A stretch of 64,000 nucleotides of DNA from Schistocerca nitens (Eukaryota > Arthropoda > Insecta > Orthoptera > Acrididae), in assembly GCF_023898315.1 (NCBI RefSeq), contig NC_064619.1:479797376-479861375 (forward strand), read 5' to 3'. Below, in pieces: positions 33,197 through 45,183 of the stretch (position 1 is the stretch's first letter; each line of letters starts with the position of its first letter). Under the pieces are notes generated by a model. That model had not been told where the DNA came from and ran no database searches. It worked only from the letters and a program-made list of their open reading frames with translations. The position numbers were made by a program, and so were the translations under genes.

Positions 33197-34735
33197 ATGC
33201 ATAGGCAAAATTGTTGCTGTTGCGGTCTACAGTCCGAAAACTCGTTTGATGTGGGTTTCCACGGTACTCTATCTTGGGCAAGCGTCTGCATCTTCGAACA
33301 ACCACTGCAACTTACATACTTGGTTACCGTATTCATCTCTTGGTTTCCTTCAGTAATTTTTACTCGACGTTTCAGAATATGTCCTGTCAAGCGCTTCCTC
33401 CTTTTAGTCAAGTTATGACACATATTTCTTTTCTCCCAATTTATTTTCAGTACTTTCTCATTAGTTACGTGATCTACCCATTTAATTTTCAGCGTTATTC
33501 TACAGTGACACATTTCAAAGGCGCTGTTCCCTTCTTGTGTGACCTGTTTATGTCCACGGTTCATTTTCGTACACGGCTACATTCCAGACAAAAACTATCA
33601 GAAGAGACTTTCAGCATTTAAATCTACAATCGGTATTAACAAATTTCTCTTCTTCAGACACCCTTTTATTAACATTGCCGGTATATATTTCATATCCTTT
33701 CTTCTTTGGTCATAATCTGTTATATCACTGCCATAATAGTAAAAGTCATCTACTACTTTAAGTAACTCAGTTCCTACTTCCCTCAGCATGGCCCGAATTA
33801 ATTCTCCTGCATTCCATTACACTTGTGTTGCTTTTCTTGATGTTCATCTTACATCCAACTTCTAACACATTGCCCATCCATTCAATTGCTTTTCCAAGAC
33901 CTTTGCCGTCTCCGAGAAAATTTCACTGTTAGCAGCAAACCTCTAACTTTTTCTCCCTGAACTGTAAGTCCTTCAACAAATTTCTCCTTGATTTCATTCA
34001 CAGTCTCCTTAACGTACGGATTGAATAATACCAGGGATATGCTACAACGCTGTATCCTCCCTTTCTCTGCCACTGTTTCCCTTTCATACCCATCTACTGC
34101 CATTTGGTTTGTGTGCAAGCTGTATATAAGCCCTGGCTCCCACTATTTTACCTCCATTACCTTCAGAATTTCAAAGAGTATATGACAGGCAACACTGACA
34201 AAACTATTTTTTAAGTATACAGGAGCTATAAACAAAATTTGGTCTTTCCTTAACCTGTATTCTAAGGTAAGTCATAGCGTAAGTATTGCCTCGCGTGTTC
34301 CTAGACTTCTGCGGAAACCAATCTGATATTTCCCGAGGTCGACATCTACTAGTTTCTCCATTCTCCTGTAAATAATTTGTGTCAATATTTTGCAAGCGTG
34401 TGTTATTAAGCCGATTATACGGTAACATTCACACCTTTCAGCATCTGCAGCCTTTGGGATTGTAATTATTAGATTGTTCTTGAAGTGTGAAGTTATTTTC
34501 TCTGTCTCATACTTCTTGCATAGGAGATGGAGTAGTTAAGTCATGGCTGACTCTCCGGAGGATGTTAGAAGCACACACGGAATGTAATCAACTCCATGGT
34601 CCGTGTGTCGACTTAGATCTTGCAGCGCTGTGTCAAATTCTTCTCGCCATATCATATCTCAACTCATACTCACCTATCTTCTCCTCTCTTTCTACAACAT
34701 TACCTTCAAGTTCACTTACCTTGTATAGACCTCCT
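33197..34735 (-). pseudogene. RTE-like LINE relic, 3' part (split by CR1-like LINE)
   Basis: Minus strand, from the right: NNLIITIPKAADAERC-type and KILTQIIYRRMEK (34480-34370); QIGFRRSLGTREAILTL (about 34330-34270); a decayed active-site region; VEGLTVQGEKVRGL (33985-33940); YYYGSDITDYDQRRKDMKY (33740-33685); CLKKRNLLIPIVDLNAE; CHCRITLKIKWVDHVTNEKV (33505-33450); RLTGHILKRRVKI; then KMQTLAQDRVPWKPTSNEF and SDCRPQQQQF at the 3' end. This is the C-terminal half of a widespread arthropod endonuclease-reverse transcriptase LINE. Its 5' continuation resumes at 38739. Confidence 0.8.
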
Positions 34736-35116
34736 ATTGCAGTAGCCGACCGAGACAGACGCAGCAACAGGGAAGTAATTGCTTTTGTGACATTTACGAG
34801 TTTCTAACTAGGAGAGAATTTCATTATATCTTTTGTGTGCTTTAATAGTTTAGTTTGGGCTTCTGCGTTAAATTTTAATATCTAATAGCCACAGTTCTTG
34901 CGTTTTCGTTTGCGTCAGACAGTAAACCGATTTTGTGACATATTAAAAGTTCCTAATCAAGGGCAAACTATTTAGTTTCACCTGAGTGCTTCGGTAGTTA
35001 GATTTTGAATATCTGCGTATTACTAGACACAGTTCGTGCGTTTTCGTCAGGGTCTACAGTAGATTTGCGGAGCACCTGCCGATAGTCCGTTTATCTGCAT
35101 CTGCACGGTCTTTGGT

Positions 35117-36152
35117 ATGGACAGGGACTGCGATTGTTGTGTGCGGATGCCAGCTGAGTTGGTGGCACTTGGCTCTCATCTTAAGTCTGTGATGGCATCT
35201 GTTACACAGCTTGAGGCTGCAGTGGATGGCCACCTCTGTTGTGGGCCGGCCGTGGGGATCCAACGGAAGTCCAGCACGGTCCTCACCGGTGACCGACCCA
35301 CTTACTGCTCGCACTGAGGCTGACCCCTCACCTGTGGTCGAGTGGGAGGTCGCCCCAGGACGTAGCAGGCGGAGAAAGACTTCCCAGGCGGCAGCACGTA
35401 AGGCCTCCCCAGTCTGTCTGACAGACAGGTTCCAGGTGCTGTCTGTGGCTTACACTGTCGTTGAGCCAGATGCTGTCGCCTGTCCTGCTTCAGAGGAAAC
35501 CACTCAGCCTGCAAGATCCGGGCAATAACAGAGGGTGGGATTATTGGTAGTTGGTAGCTCTAACGTTAGGCGCCTTATGGGGCCGCTCAGGGACTTGGCT
35601 GATAAGGAGAATAAGAAAACCAATGTGCACTCCGTGTGCATACCGGGTGGAGTCATTCCAGATGTGGAAAGTGTCCTTCCAGATGCCATGAAAAGCACAG
35701 GGTGCAGCCAACGGCAGGTGGTTGCTCACGTCGGTACCAATGATGTGTGTCACTTCGGATCAGAAGAGATTCTCTCAGGTTTTGAGCGGCTAACAGAAGT
35801 GGTAAAGGCTGACAATCTTGCTTGCAAGATGAAAGCAGAGGTGACCGTTTGCAGCATAGGCGACAGAAACGATTGCGGACTTCTCGTACAGAGCCGAGTG
35901 GGAGGTCTGAATCAGAGGCTCCGACGGTTCTGCGACCGTGTAGGCTGCAGATTCCACGACTTGCGCCAAAGAGTGGTTGGATTTCGGGTTCTGCTGAAGA
36001 GGTCAGGTGTCCTCTATACACAGGAGGTGGCCAGACAGGTAGCAGGGGCTGTGTGGCGTGGACTGGGCGGTTTTTTAGGTGAGAGGATCTCGGGAGAACA
36101 CAAGAAGCTCTTCAGGCACAAAGTGTGCACGCTGAACACTGAAAGAACATAG
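35117..36152 (+). pseudogene. CR1-like LINE ORF1 with esterase-like (SGNH) domain
   Basis: Starts MDRDCDCCVRMPAELVALGS with a short heptad-like part (LKSVMASVTQLEAAV), then a frameshift near 35240 and an in-frame TAA at 35526. An intact 208-codon C-terminal part follows: LLVVGSSNVRRL (block with the nucleophile serine region), CIPGGVIPDVESVLP, VVAHVGTNDV, RVGGLNQRLRRFCDRVGCRF and GVLYTQEVARQVAGAVW. This order matches the esterase/SGNH domain known from ORF1 proteins of CR1-group LINEs, which is thought to act on lipids or membranes or in RNP handling. The expected first motif GDS reads GSS here. Broken by one frameshift and one stop. Confidence 0.7.
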
Positions 36153-36169
36153 ATGCAGGAACCATTGGT

Positions 36170-38668
36170 ACAACAGTTGTATATTGTTGTAGCTGTGATG
36201 GGGAAGTAACAGAGCTCCAAGCGCTAATAGATAGCTCTGATGCTCAAATCGTTATTGGCACTGAAAGCTGGCTAAGGCCGGATATAAGCTCCGCGAAATT
36301 TTTGCGAAGAACTTAATGGTGTTCCGAAAAAATAGGCTAAACACGGTTGGCGGTAGCGTGTTTATTGCTGTTAGAAGTATTTTAACTTGTCGCGAAATTG
36401 AAGTAGATACTTCCTGTCAGTTAGTATGGTCAGAGGTCATTGTAGGCAACCCGATTAAAATAATTACTGGATCCTTTTAGCGACCTCCCAATTCAGATTA
36501 TACAGTTGCTAAAAGGTTCAAAGAAAACTTGAATTTGATTTCAAACACTTACCCGACTCATACGATAATAGTTGGTGATGACTTTAATTTACCCTCAGTA
36601 TGTTGGCGAAAATACGTGTTTTATTCCAGAGGTAAGCATAAAATATCATCCGAAATTATGCTAAAGGCATTTTCTGAAAATTATTTCGAGCAGTTAGTTC
36701 ATGAGACCACGCGAATAGTAAACGGTTGTGAAAACACACTTGAACTCTTAGCAACAAATAATCCTGAGTTAATAACGAGCATCAAAACCGATTCAGGGAT
36801 TACTGAACACATGGTTGTCGTAGCGAGACTGAATATTGTAATCCCCAAATCCTCGAAAAATAAGCGAAAAATATACCTATTCAAGAAAGCAGGTAAAAAT
36901 TCACTTGACGCCTTCCTGAGAGACAATCTCCACTCATTCCAAATTAATAGTATAAGTGTAGACCAGATCTGGCTTAAATTAAAAGAAATAGTATCGGCAG
37001 CAGTTGAGGGATTTATACCAAATAAATTAACAAACGATGGAGTTGATCATCCTTGGTACACAAAACGGGTTAGAACACTATTGCAGAAATAACGAAAGAA
37101 ACATGGCAAATTTAAACAGACCCAAAATCCGCAAGATTGGCGTTCTTTTACAGAAGCTCGAAATTTAGCGTGGACTGCAATGTGAGATGCCTATAACAGT
37201 TTCCACAACGAAACTTTGTCTCGAAACCTGGCAGAAAATCCACAGAGATTCTGGTCGTATGTGAAGTACGTTAGCGGCAAGGAACAATCAATGCCTTCCC
37301 TTCGCGATAGCAAATGGAGATACGATCGAAAACAGTGCTGCCAAACAGAGTTACTAAACACAGCCTTCCGAAATGCAGATGCATTAGCTCCATACTTAAC
37401 AATCATATGCAACCGTTAGCTCGACGAAAGATCCATACCCAAAGACTGGAAAGTTGCACAGGTCACATCAATATTCAAGAAATTACAGGCCCATTAGGTT
37501 AACGTCGATATGCAGCAGAATTTTAGAACATATTTTGTGTTCGAACATTATGAATTACTTCGAAGGAAACGGTTTAGTGACACACAGTGAACATGTGCTT
37601 AGGAAACATCGTTCCTGTGAAACACAACTAGTTCTTTATTCACATGAAGTGCTGAGTGCTATTGACAAGAGATTTCAGATCGATTTCATATTTCTGGATT
37701 TCCGGAAGGCTTTTGACACTGTACCACACAAGCGACTCGTAGTGAAATTGCGTGCTTATGGAATATCGTGTCAGTTATGTGACTGGATTTGTGATTTCCT
37801 GTCAGAGAGGTCACAGTTCGTAGTAACTGACGGAAAGTCATCGTGTAAAACAGAAGTGATTTCTAGCGTTCCCCAAGGTAGTATTATAGGCCCTTTGCTG
37901 TTCCTTATCTATATAAACGATTTGGGAGACCATCTGAGCAGCCGTCTTCGGTTGTTTGCAGATGACGCTGTCGTTTATCGACTAATAAAGTCATCACAAG
38001 ACAAAAGCAAACTGCAAAACGATTTAGAAGAAAAAATATCTCAATGGTGCGAAAAGTGGCAGTTGACCCTAAATAACGAAAAGTGTGAGGTCATCCACAA
38101 GAGTGCTAAAAGGAACTCGTTAAACTTCGGTTACACTATAAATCAGACTAATCTAAAAGCCTAGGAATTACAATTACGAACAACTTAAATTGGAAAGAAC
38201 ACATAGAAAATGTTGTGGGGAAGGCTAACCAAAGACTTCGTTTCAGTGGCAGGAGACAGCCCTACTAAGGAGACTGCCTACACTACACTTGTCCGTCCTC
38301 TTTCAGAATACTGCTACACGGTGTGGGATCCTTACTAGATAGGACTGACGGAGTACATCGAAAATGTTGAAAGAAAGGCAGCACGTTTTGTATTATCGCA
38401 AAATGTGGGAGAGAGTATCACAGAAATGATACAGGGTTTAGGCTGGAAATCATTAAAAGAAAGGCGTTTTTCGTTCAGACGGAATCTTCTCATGAAATTA
38501 CAATCACCAACTTTCTCCTCCGAATGCAAAAATATTTTGTGGACACCGACCTACATATGGAGGAACGATCAACACGATAAAATAAGGGAAGTCAGAGCCC
38601 GTACGGAAAGATATAGGTGTTCATTCTTTCCGCGCGCTATACGAGATTGGAATAATAGAGAATTGTGA
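36170..38668 (+). pseudogene. CR1-like LINE ORF2 (endonuclease + reverse transcriptase)
   Basis: Endonuclease: IVIGTESWLRPDISSAKF (36245-36300), a decayed stretch, then an open run from 36529 with IIVGDDFNLPSVCW and SGITEHMVVVARLN (the usual SDH reads TEH). Linker DHPWYTKRVRTLL, then NLAENPQRFWSYVKYVSG. Reverse transcriptase 37454-38164: NYRPIRLTSICSRILEHIL, FIFLDFRKAFDTVPHKRL, ISSVPQGSIIGPLLFLIYIN, LRLFADDAVVYRL (active-site FADD at about 37955) and QLTLNNEKCEVIH. The C terminus decays to 38668 (FPRAIRDWNNREL). Six or more stops or frameshifts; not functional. Confidence 0.82.
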
Positions 38669-38738
38669 AGGTGGTTCGTTGAACCCTCTGCCAGGCACTT
38701 AAATGTGATTGGAAGAGTATCCATGTACATGTAGATGT

Positions 38739-39075
38739 CTATATACTCCTTCCACCTTTCAGCTTTCCCTGCTTTGCCTTCCCATCTGAGCTCTCTATTT
38801 CATGCAGCAGATTTTCTTATATTCAAAGCTCTCTTTGATTTTCATATAGGCGGTATCTACCTTTCCCCTAGTTACACATGTTTCTATGGGCTTGCATTTG
38901 TTCTCTAGTCATTACAACCTATCCATTTTACACTTTCTGTCCGTCTCATTCCTTAGACGTCTTTATTTCCTTTTGCTTACTTCATTTTCTGCATTTTCAT
39001 ATTTTCTTGTTTAATCAAATATGTCCAATATCTTCTTTGATATCCAATGTTTTCTACTATGTCTTGTGTTTTTAG
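38739..39075 (-). pseudogene. RTE-like LINE relic, 5' continuation
   Basis: On the minus strand, just right of the junction, the sequence reads AERWKEYI and upstream ESSDGK, the residues that precede the GLYKVSELEG-type part on the other side of the CR1-like element (34735). It therefore completes the LINE at 33197-34735. It fades near 39075. Confidence 0.65.
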
Positions 39076-39269
39076 CTGTTTTATGTACCATGGCAGAAAT
39101 CGATTGGCCTGCCCAACGTCCAACCTGCACCCAATGGACTACTGTTGATATGAGTTAGAAAGTCTACTTTGATCCAAACTTCAACGTCCAATATCACTAA
39201 CGTATCTGGTTTCATTATTTGACGGAGAACGGCAGCTGTTCCTACACCAAAATTCAGACACATTATTAT

Positions 39270-40700
39270 AAGTGTCCTCATCAGAGTTCAGGTCGTCATA
39301 AAGGTATTTCATGTACACAACGATGACATGCTCGTTTTGATACGACTGAAAACGAGCGTAATTGAATGCTTTAAAATAACCATTTTAAGTGAGTCGTAGA
39401 CGGTAACTAGCACACATTTCTGATTCTAAACGTTTATTATAAGAATTCCGCTTCTCTTTCGTTCTTAACATCTAATATACAGTCTAAGATACGAAAACGA
39501 CTCACATTGGTCACAAATGGTTATTCACAGAGGTATCGACGGAAAATGAAGAACTGCAAACTTCGGCGACCGATGAATGAATGTGTGACTGCTGGAGCAC
39601 AATGTCACCGCACACCTGGCAAGAATAGTAAACAGGGGTCATGGTGATACCAGCGCATAAAGTATTTGAGGATTTCATTCCGTGTAATCAGTTTGACAGT
39701 AACTATGCCTTGCAAACAGGCTCGTGGACAATGTCAGCAGATGACAGTATTTGAATGAAGAAATGTAGTTGAGTTCAAAGAAGCTGGTTGGAGTAATTGG
39801 CCAATCGATCGACATATGCATAGCTAACCACGCAACTATTCAACGATGCTAACAAAAATGAGCGGACCATCGCCGAACACAGAGTTTATAAGTGCGGGTG
39901 ACCTAGAGAGACGAAAGTCAGACTTCATGGCGCCCCTTAAGCCGACTACCATCGACCTATGTACAACCAGAAGATGGTTCGCAGTGTGCTGGGTACATTC
40001 GGCCTGGGAGAGCGTTGGCTGGAGCAGAATTGTCTTCAGTGATGATTCTGGCTTCTAGCTGAGCCCCGATGATCAGCCACGATGTATCTCAAGACGTCCC
40101 AGATAAAAGTGGGATACCAATGTGACTGTTGGCCACCATACAGTCCGACAACCAGATATGATATCTTGGGGTGGGATTTCATTTCATAGCAAGGCCGCTT
40201 CCGTTGTAATTCGCTGCACCCTTACAGCAGAGCGATACGTTGACAATATTTTTTGCCCTTCATGGCGAGGCATCTTGGACTTGCATTTCAGCAAGATAAT
40301 GTCCACTCGCACACGGCAACGTTACGTACTAATTGTCTTCGTGATTGCCATACCCTACCTTGGTGAGAAAGTCGCCAGATCTCTCCGCTATTGAGAGCTT
40401 TTGATGCTCTATGGGCAGGGCCCTGCAATCAACACGTAATTTTGCCGATCTAAAGCACCAATTGGACAGAATTTGCCACTATATTCCTCTGGACGACGTA
40501 TAACACCTCTATCAATCAAAGCCAGCCGAAAAGCTACTTGCATAAGCGCTAGACATCGACTAATTCCGTACAGAGGTGCTGAATTTGTAGAGTTTTTTCT
40601 CCTGAATAAACCATTCAATTTTTTAAACGGGACTCCTTTGTTTGTCTGTACATGTACATCACATCTACCGATTTCCGCCCCATTAGGATAATTCCTTCGT
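39270..40700 (+). pseudogene. Tc1-like transposon relic 2
   Basis: The 5' non-coding part resembles 26820-27330 (GAGTTCAGGTCGTCATAAAG versus GAGTTCAAGACGTCATAAAT). It is followed by EFKEAGWSNWPIDRHM (about 39775), then SAWESVGWSRIVFSDDSGF (first catalytic block, to 40058), HTVRQPDMISWGGISFHSKA (40127-40190), LTAERYVDNIFCPSWRGI, and a decayed region in place of the second and third catalytic blocks. Stops at 40059 and later; not functional. Confidence 0.72.
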
Positions 40701-40869
40701 GGTGCGTCTTATTTTCTTTATTTTTTTAAAAGTATACTTAAAATCTCTAATTGCTAAGTGGACCTGCACGTGAAATGGCTGAAATTTTCTAAAAAAATTT
40801 TTTTGTCACCATGTGAAAGACAATTTTATCCCGTTTCAAAAAATGTATTTTTTATCTACTTTTCAGTGG

Positions 40870-41370
40870 TTGATCTGGTGTTAAACGCTCGTTGAACAAA
40901 TGGCTGCAAACCAGCCACGCTGATGCGACAGGCAAGGAATATCACCATAAACATTTCTTGCCTACCAGAGTCATGGAAACAATAAAGCCAATATACAGGG
41001 ACATTGCAGATACAAAATTATTTAGCAAATGTCTACATGGCCGTACACAAAACCCTTATGAGAGGTTCAACAGCTGCGTTTGGCAACGAGTACCAAAAAC
41101 TGTTGGATGGACAGTACTGAAAATGGGTGCGATGGATGCTGTCATCTATTTCAATGATGGTGTAATCAGCAGAACAAAAGTAATGGACAAATTAGGCATC
41201 CAGTCAGGAAATAATATGATAGCTGGTCTGACTGCCATAGATCGTCAGCGACTAGTTGAACCTGAAAGGGCTGTGGAAGCCAGTCCAGAGTAAGTAAAAG
41301 GCTCCTGAAAAAGTCTACAGAGGATAAAGAAGCAGCTGGCCAGCAAGATTATGCTGCTGGAATGTTCTGA
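40870..41370 (+). pseudogene. Mutator-like transposase, C-terminal remnant
   Basis: Open from about 40892 to 41293 with YRDIADTKLFSKCLHGRTQN, NPYERFNSCVWQRVPKTV, AMDAVIYFNDGVISRTKV, LGIQSGNNMIAGL and IDRQRLVEPERAV. After two stops, KSTEDKEAAGQQDYAAGMF ends at a TGA (41370). The CLHGRTQN.NE.FN..VW.R.PK block is characteristic of a Mutator-like transposase domain found in insects and cnidarians. The N-terminal two thirds are missing. Identification is from memory of the family. Confidence 0.65.
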
Positions 41371-41923
41371 AAGAGGCATACGATGAGTCAAAAACACTGT
41401 GAATGTTCTTTTCTCATTTTCTCGAAACTACATTTTCAGAACATTGGGTACATATAACGTCTCAATGGTTTCATCCATGTTCACCAAATTTCTCTCAAGT
41501 GAAGAATGGGATAGCATCTTTGTATTGTGCCTAATACATCGCAGAAATGATCTATATTTGTCATTCTGTATATAATTTCAGCGGTATTTTTAGACAAAAT
41601 AGTAATGTGGTATAATAAGGGTTTTCTTATTTCCTCAGATATACTCCAAACTACAAAACGAGAGGCATAATGTGTTCCTGTGAATGTTGACAGCAGTCTG
41701 TCACAGTCTGAATGCTATTAGACTGATGATGGACCGAAAATGGTACCTGAATGGGAAGTGTATTATAAAAACACCTATCAGGCAAAATACTGCAATTCTT
41801 AAACTGTAGGAGATATTTTAATAAATATCCTTATACAGCTTGAGTTAATGTTATTCATTGTAAATGAAGAGTAATGTGCACTGAGAGCGAGTTGTGAAAA
41901 TGCAGCCCGTTCACGTCCAGGTC
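41371..41923. other. Interval before copy B, nothing recognised
   Basis: AT-rich, probably partly the 3' flank of the Mutator-like element. It contains GACTGATGATGGACCGAAAA, a motif seen in many transposon ends. The duplication junction may lie here or further left. Confidence 0.35.
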
Positions 41924-43476
41924 CCCTTAAAGAGAAACTGATGCATTTATCGCGTCGTCAGAGACTGCCGCCTTTTGGCAGCTATGACATGAAGTTTCGG
42001 ACATCGACATCTGAGAAAAAAAAAAATATTGTCCCTTCAGGCGACAGATTATGTATTTTGTTTACACATGTTTTATATCAGGATGTATCTGGGATTGGTT
42101 GATAGGACCCTTCCAGAGACAACAACCGGTTTTTCTGGATAGAATTTACAGTAGTTTTGCAGCTATGTGAGAGTAGCGGGGAGAGCAGCATCAAATTAAT
42201 CTTCGGACTGATAACCATAACAACAACAACAGTATGTCTTGTACGACAGATTTAATGTTTTTAGGAAAAAGAAGATACAGAAAAAAATTTTATTTTTGCT
42301 TTCCAGAGTATTATCTAACACATAATCCCATTGTGTTATTTTATCTAAAAATAAGTAAATTTTGTTTAGCGTAATTTTATTCCTTCGCTCTGAGGGGAAA
42401 GGAGTGTATACACAGCTAGTCACTCAAATGTAATTAAAAATATAGCTGAAATATACAAGGGAAATAGATGAAATGTATAAATGTAATAGTAAAACTCGAA
42501 TCATCAATACGAAAGCTGGTTCGAACACCGTAGTAGTTTGGTCTTGTTGCTTCCTCCGTTCTTTTAATTGATTTAGCGAGTCTGTTACAGGTGGCTCTGC
42601 AGTTTAACGTGGAATACAAGCCATAGACTGACCTCGCATTTCTCACATTAACAGATCATTGTCGAACTTGAAATAAGCGGTAAGTGTAAAAAAAAAAGCT
42701 TTGGACAAACCTCGGATTGAACCCTGTAGCCTTGAGATGAGTAGACTACTCACCCTCTGAACCACCGAACAAATTTGAAATGATAAAATTATTTACACTT
42801 TCATTAGTTACTGAAACAGATCGTCTAACACTGATAACGTTAAAAATTACTTGTTGCTTTCCAACGTGAAATATGCACGGGACTTTGGTGATAAGAGTGA
42901 AGCTCTCCACTGCACAGCACTGTATTGAAGAACGTCCGCTTTGAAAGGATAACCGAGTGATATGGCGGTAGGCGTATGGTGGCAATGGAAAGTGAGCAGG
43001 AGATTTTCGGCTTAACAAACTGTAACATAATGCTACAAACCAATGTTGTTGAAATGTAGACTTTTCTATTCTTATCTAACGACAGGTACCTACAGGTAGG
43101 ATTTGCATCAGCTGCGTAGGTAATTTAGTATGACGCCAGCTGCTGCGAAAAGCTCCAGCTGTGATCGGATCTCGCCTCACCTGAGGTTGGTGGCCTAGGA
43201 CGTCGAAACAGGAGGCAGGACTCGGTGACAAGGAGACTTACTCCCTCCACTGCCTCCACACCTGCCTCGACATCGCATTGGTGACCTTACGGAGAATCTA
43301 TGCAGCATCTTACCTTCCGGCTAGTATCTTTCCGCCTGGGAATTCAAGGAAAAGTTCCAGAACGGAAGAGTATCTTTCAAAGCAGCATGTTGGACCTCTG
43401 TTCTCAAACCCAGGCTAGCTTATTTTGAAGTTCGCCTTTTAAAATGATTCTTTTTAGGAGAACTTCAATTAAAATA
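41924..43476. other. Left part of copy B, no gene seen
   Basis: Matches 1-1556, including the AAC microsatellite (42216-42231). No supported coding region. Confidence 0.6.
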
Positions 43477-43728
43477 CATACGGTGGTCCATTGATCGTGA
43501 CCGGGCCAAATATCTTACGAAATAAGCGTGAAACGAAAAAAACTACAAAGAAAGAAACTTGTCTAGCTTGAAGGGGGAAACCAGATGGCGCTCTGGTTGG
43601 CCCGCTAGATGGCGCTGCCATAGGCCAAACGGATATCAACTGCGTGTTTTTTAAAATAGGAATCCCCATTTTTTATTACATATTCGTGTAGTACGTAATG
43701 AAATATGAATGTTTTAGTTGGACCACTG
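43477..43728. mobile_element. Solo terminal repeat of the long-TIR element, copy B
   Basis: Matches 1557-1803 of copy A from GGTGGTCCATTGATCG to TTAGTTGGACCACTG, then stops exactly where the terminal repeat's inner end lies. The next ~510 bp (43729-44238) do not match copy A; homology resumes at AGTGTAAGG (44239 / 3338). The 250-bp unit is itself bounded by short inverted GTGGTCCA-type ends, so it could also behave as a MITE. Confidence 0.7.
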
Positions 43729-44238
43729 GGGGTTAGTGCATGTAACAACAGTGTAAGTTTCCTCGCCCTGCCGCTGCTGTCCGTAAGGTGTGTAGTTTTG
43801 ACAGATTTCTTGATTGTAGGCCGTTTGTGTTTCTACTCTGGTGGTAGTGTTTCCTTTCTCGTTCTGGGCGCTCTGAGAACATTATTCTGGGGGCGTAGTG
43901 TACTCCGCCGGTTCCGGCTTTGGCGTGTTGTTCAATTCTTGCATTTGGTTTATTGGGCGTCAGGTATCTTCAGCAAGATTATCATTAGTCATTCGTTAGA
44001 CTGCCACTAGTCTGAATTACCATCTTATGAAGTGAGTGCAACTCTTGGCTGCCCATCTCATCGCTCGCGAAAGTGTTTGTTGCCGGTCCTTCTCAGAGGT
44101 CGATTCCTGCAACGCCTTCTGTGACTGGTCCTTGTGTTTTATTATTGTATTATTTATTAGCATACCTTGTAATGCCTACAGTAAAGGTTATGTATGTGTA
44201 GTTAATAGTTCCGGTCGCCTCCTGGAATAAATCTAACA
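43729..44238. other. Copy B-specific 510-bp segment
   Basis: Replaces the transposon interior and ~220 bp of flank seen in copy A. It is moderately GC-rich, with no recognised family. It contains a 101-codon run open on the plus strand (43705-44010, starting inside the terminal repeat) that has no ATG support or similarity and is probably chance. Confidence 0.5.
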
Positions 44239-44369
44239 GTGTAAGGATTGTGTTGCAAGATTACCATCATCTTATTTCACCCGTCTGCTGGTCAGTTGCT
44301 TGTTTCTTTTAATTGACCTTGGATTGTATTTGCTGTTTTACAGTAGGTTTCTAAATTTTTTGTATAATT

Positions 44370-44640
44370 GCCGTTCCTGGCGTGTAAGGCCTTCAGCCGT
44401 AATTGTCATTTGCTTGAAAAAAATAATTCGATATTTCTGTTTTAGCAGCAAGCCTTCAATCCTTATTTATTGCCATTCCTTGCCTCTGATGCCTTCTACT
44501 GTGTTTGTGAGGACTTACTTTTAATAATTCAATACCTGTAAGTTGTAATTGCAGCGAGTTCTTAAACATTCTTAATTTACTTATATTCTTGGCGTGTAAG
44601 GCTTTCAGTCGTGGTCACAGCGGCTTGTTTTTTTGTTTTT
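44370..44640. repeat. Degenerate ~108-bp tandem repeat, copy B
   Basis: Counterpart of 3460-3760, with blocks at about 44374, 44475 and 44586 (CTTGGCGTGTAAGGCTTTCA). Confidence 0.6.
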
Positions 44641-45183
44641 TTTTAAACATTACCTGTATCTGTATTTTATGGTAATTTGCTAAATTGTAACGGACTGAAA
44701 ACACTATTATTTTCACAGTCATTATTCCTTCATTAACAAAGCGTGGCATTTTTTAAATTTGTTGTTGAGTCTGGGATTACTTTTTTTAAAATAAATGTGT
44801 GTAACTGTTAAAGGCAACCAATAGTAACTGATTACGACCTCGTCCACAATCGAAACCGAATCCTGCCTTCCCTTGACAACCAGGTTCCAGTATAGGAAAT
44901 CAATACACTGGGAAACAGGTTAGTGGAATCACACAAACGGACGTCGAAGTCAGGTGGAAGTCACATGCGCTGAAGGAATGAATTTTTTCGAGTGGCAAAA
45001 CATTTCAACACGTGAGTACATGCGGGGCATCTGCATTCGACGTCGTTATGCTTCGATGCTATTCTATGAAAAGCTGAAATGTACAATTTAATTATATAAT
45101 ATTTTATTTCAGTAGATGTTTAACATTTATATCCACGTTGCTAAACAGTTATTGCTTTACTGGGATTCAGGTTTACTGATAAA

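Larger units (their letters stand above)
34736..38738 (+). mobile_element. Near full-length CR1-like LINE, nested in an RTE-like LINE
   Basis: About 4.0 kb. The 5' untranslated region contains two related ~135-bp blocks, each with CACAGTTC[TG]TGCGTTTTCG (34888 and 35025). Decayed ORF1 and ORF2 follow, then a 3' end GAACCCTCTGCCAGGCACTT and a short CATGTACATGTAGATGT tail. The flanks belong to one minus-strand LINE, so this element landed inside it. The same family supplies the fragment at 59252. Confidence 0.78.
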
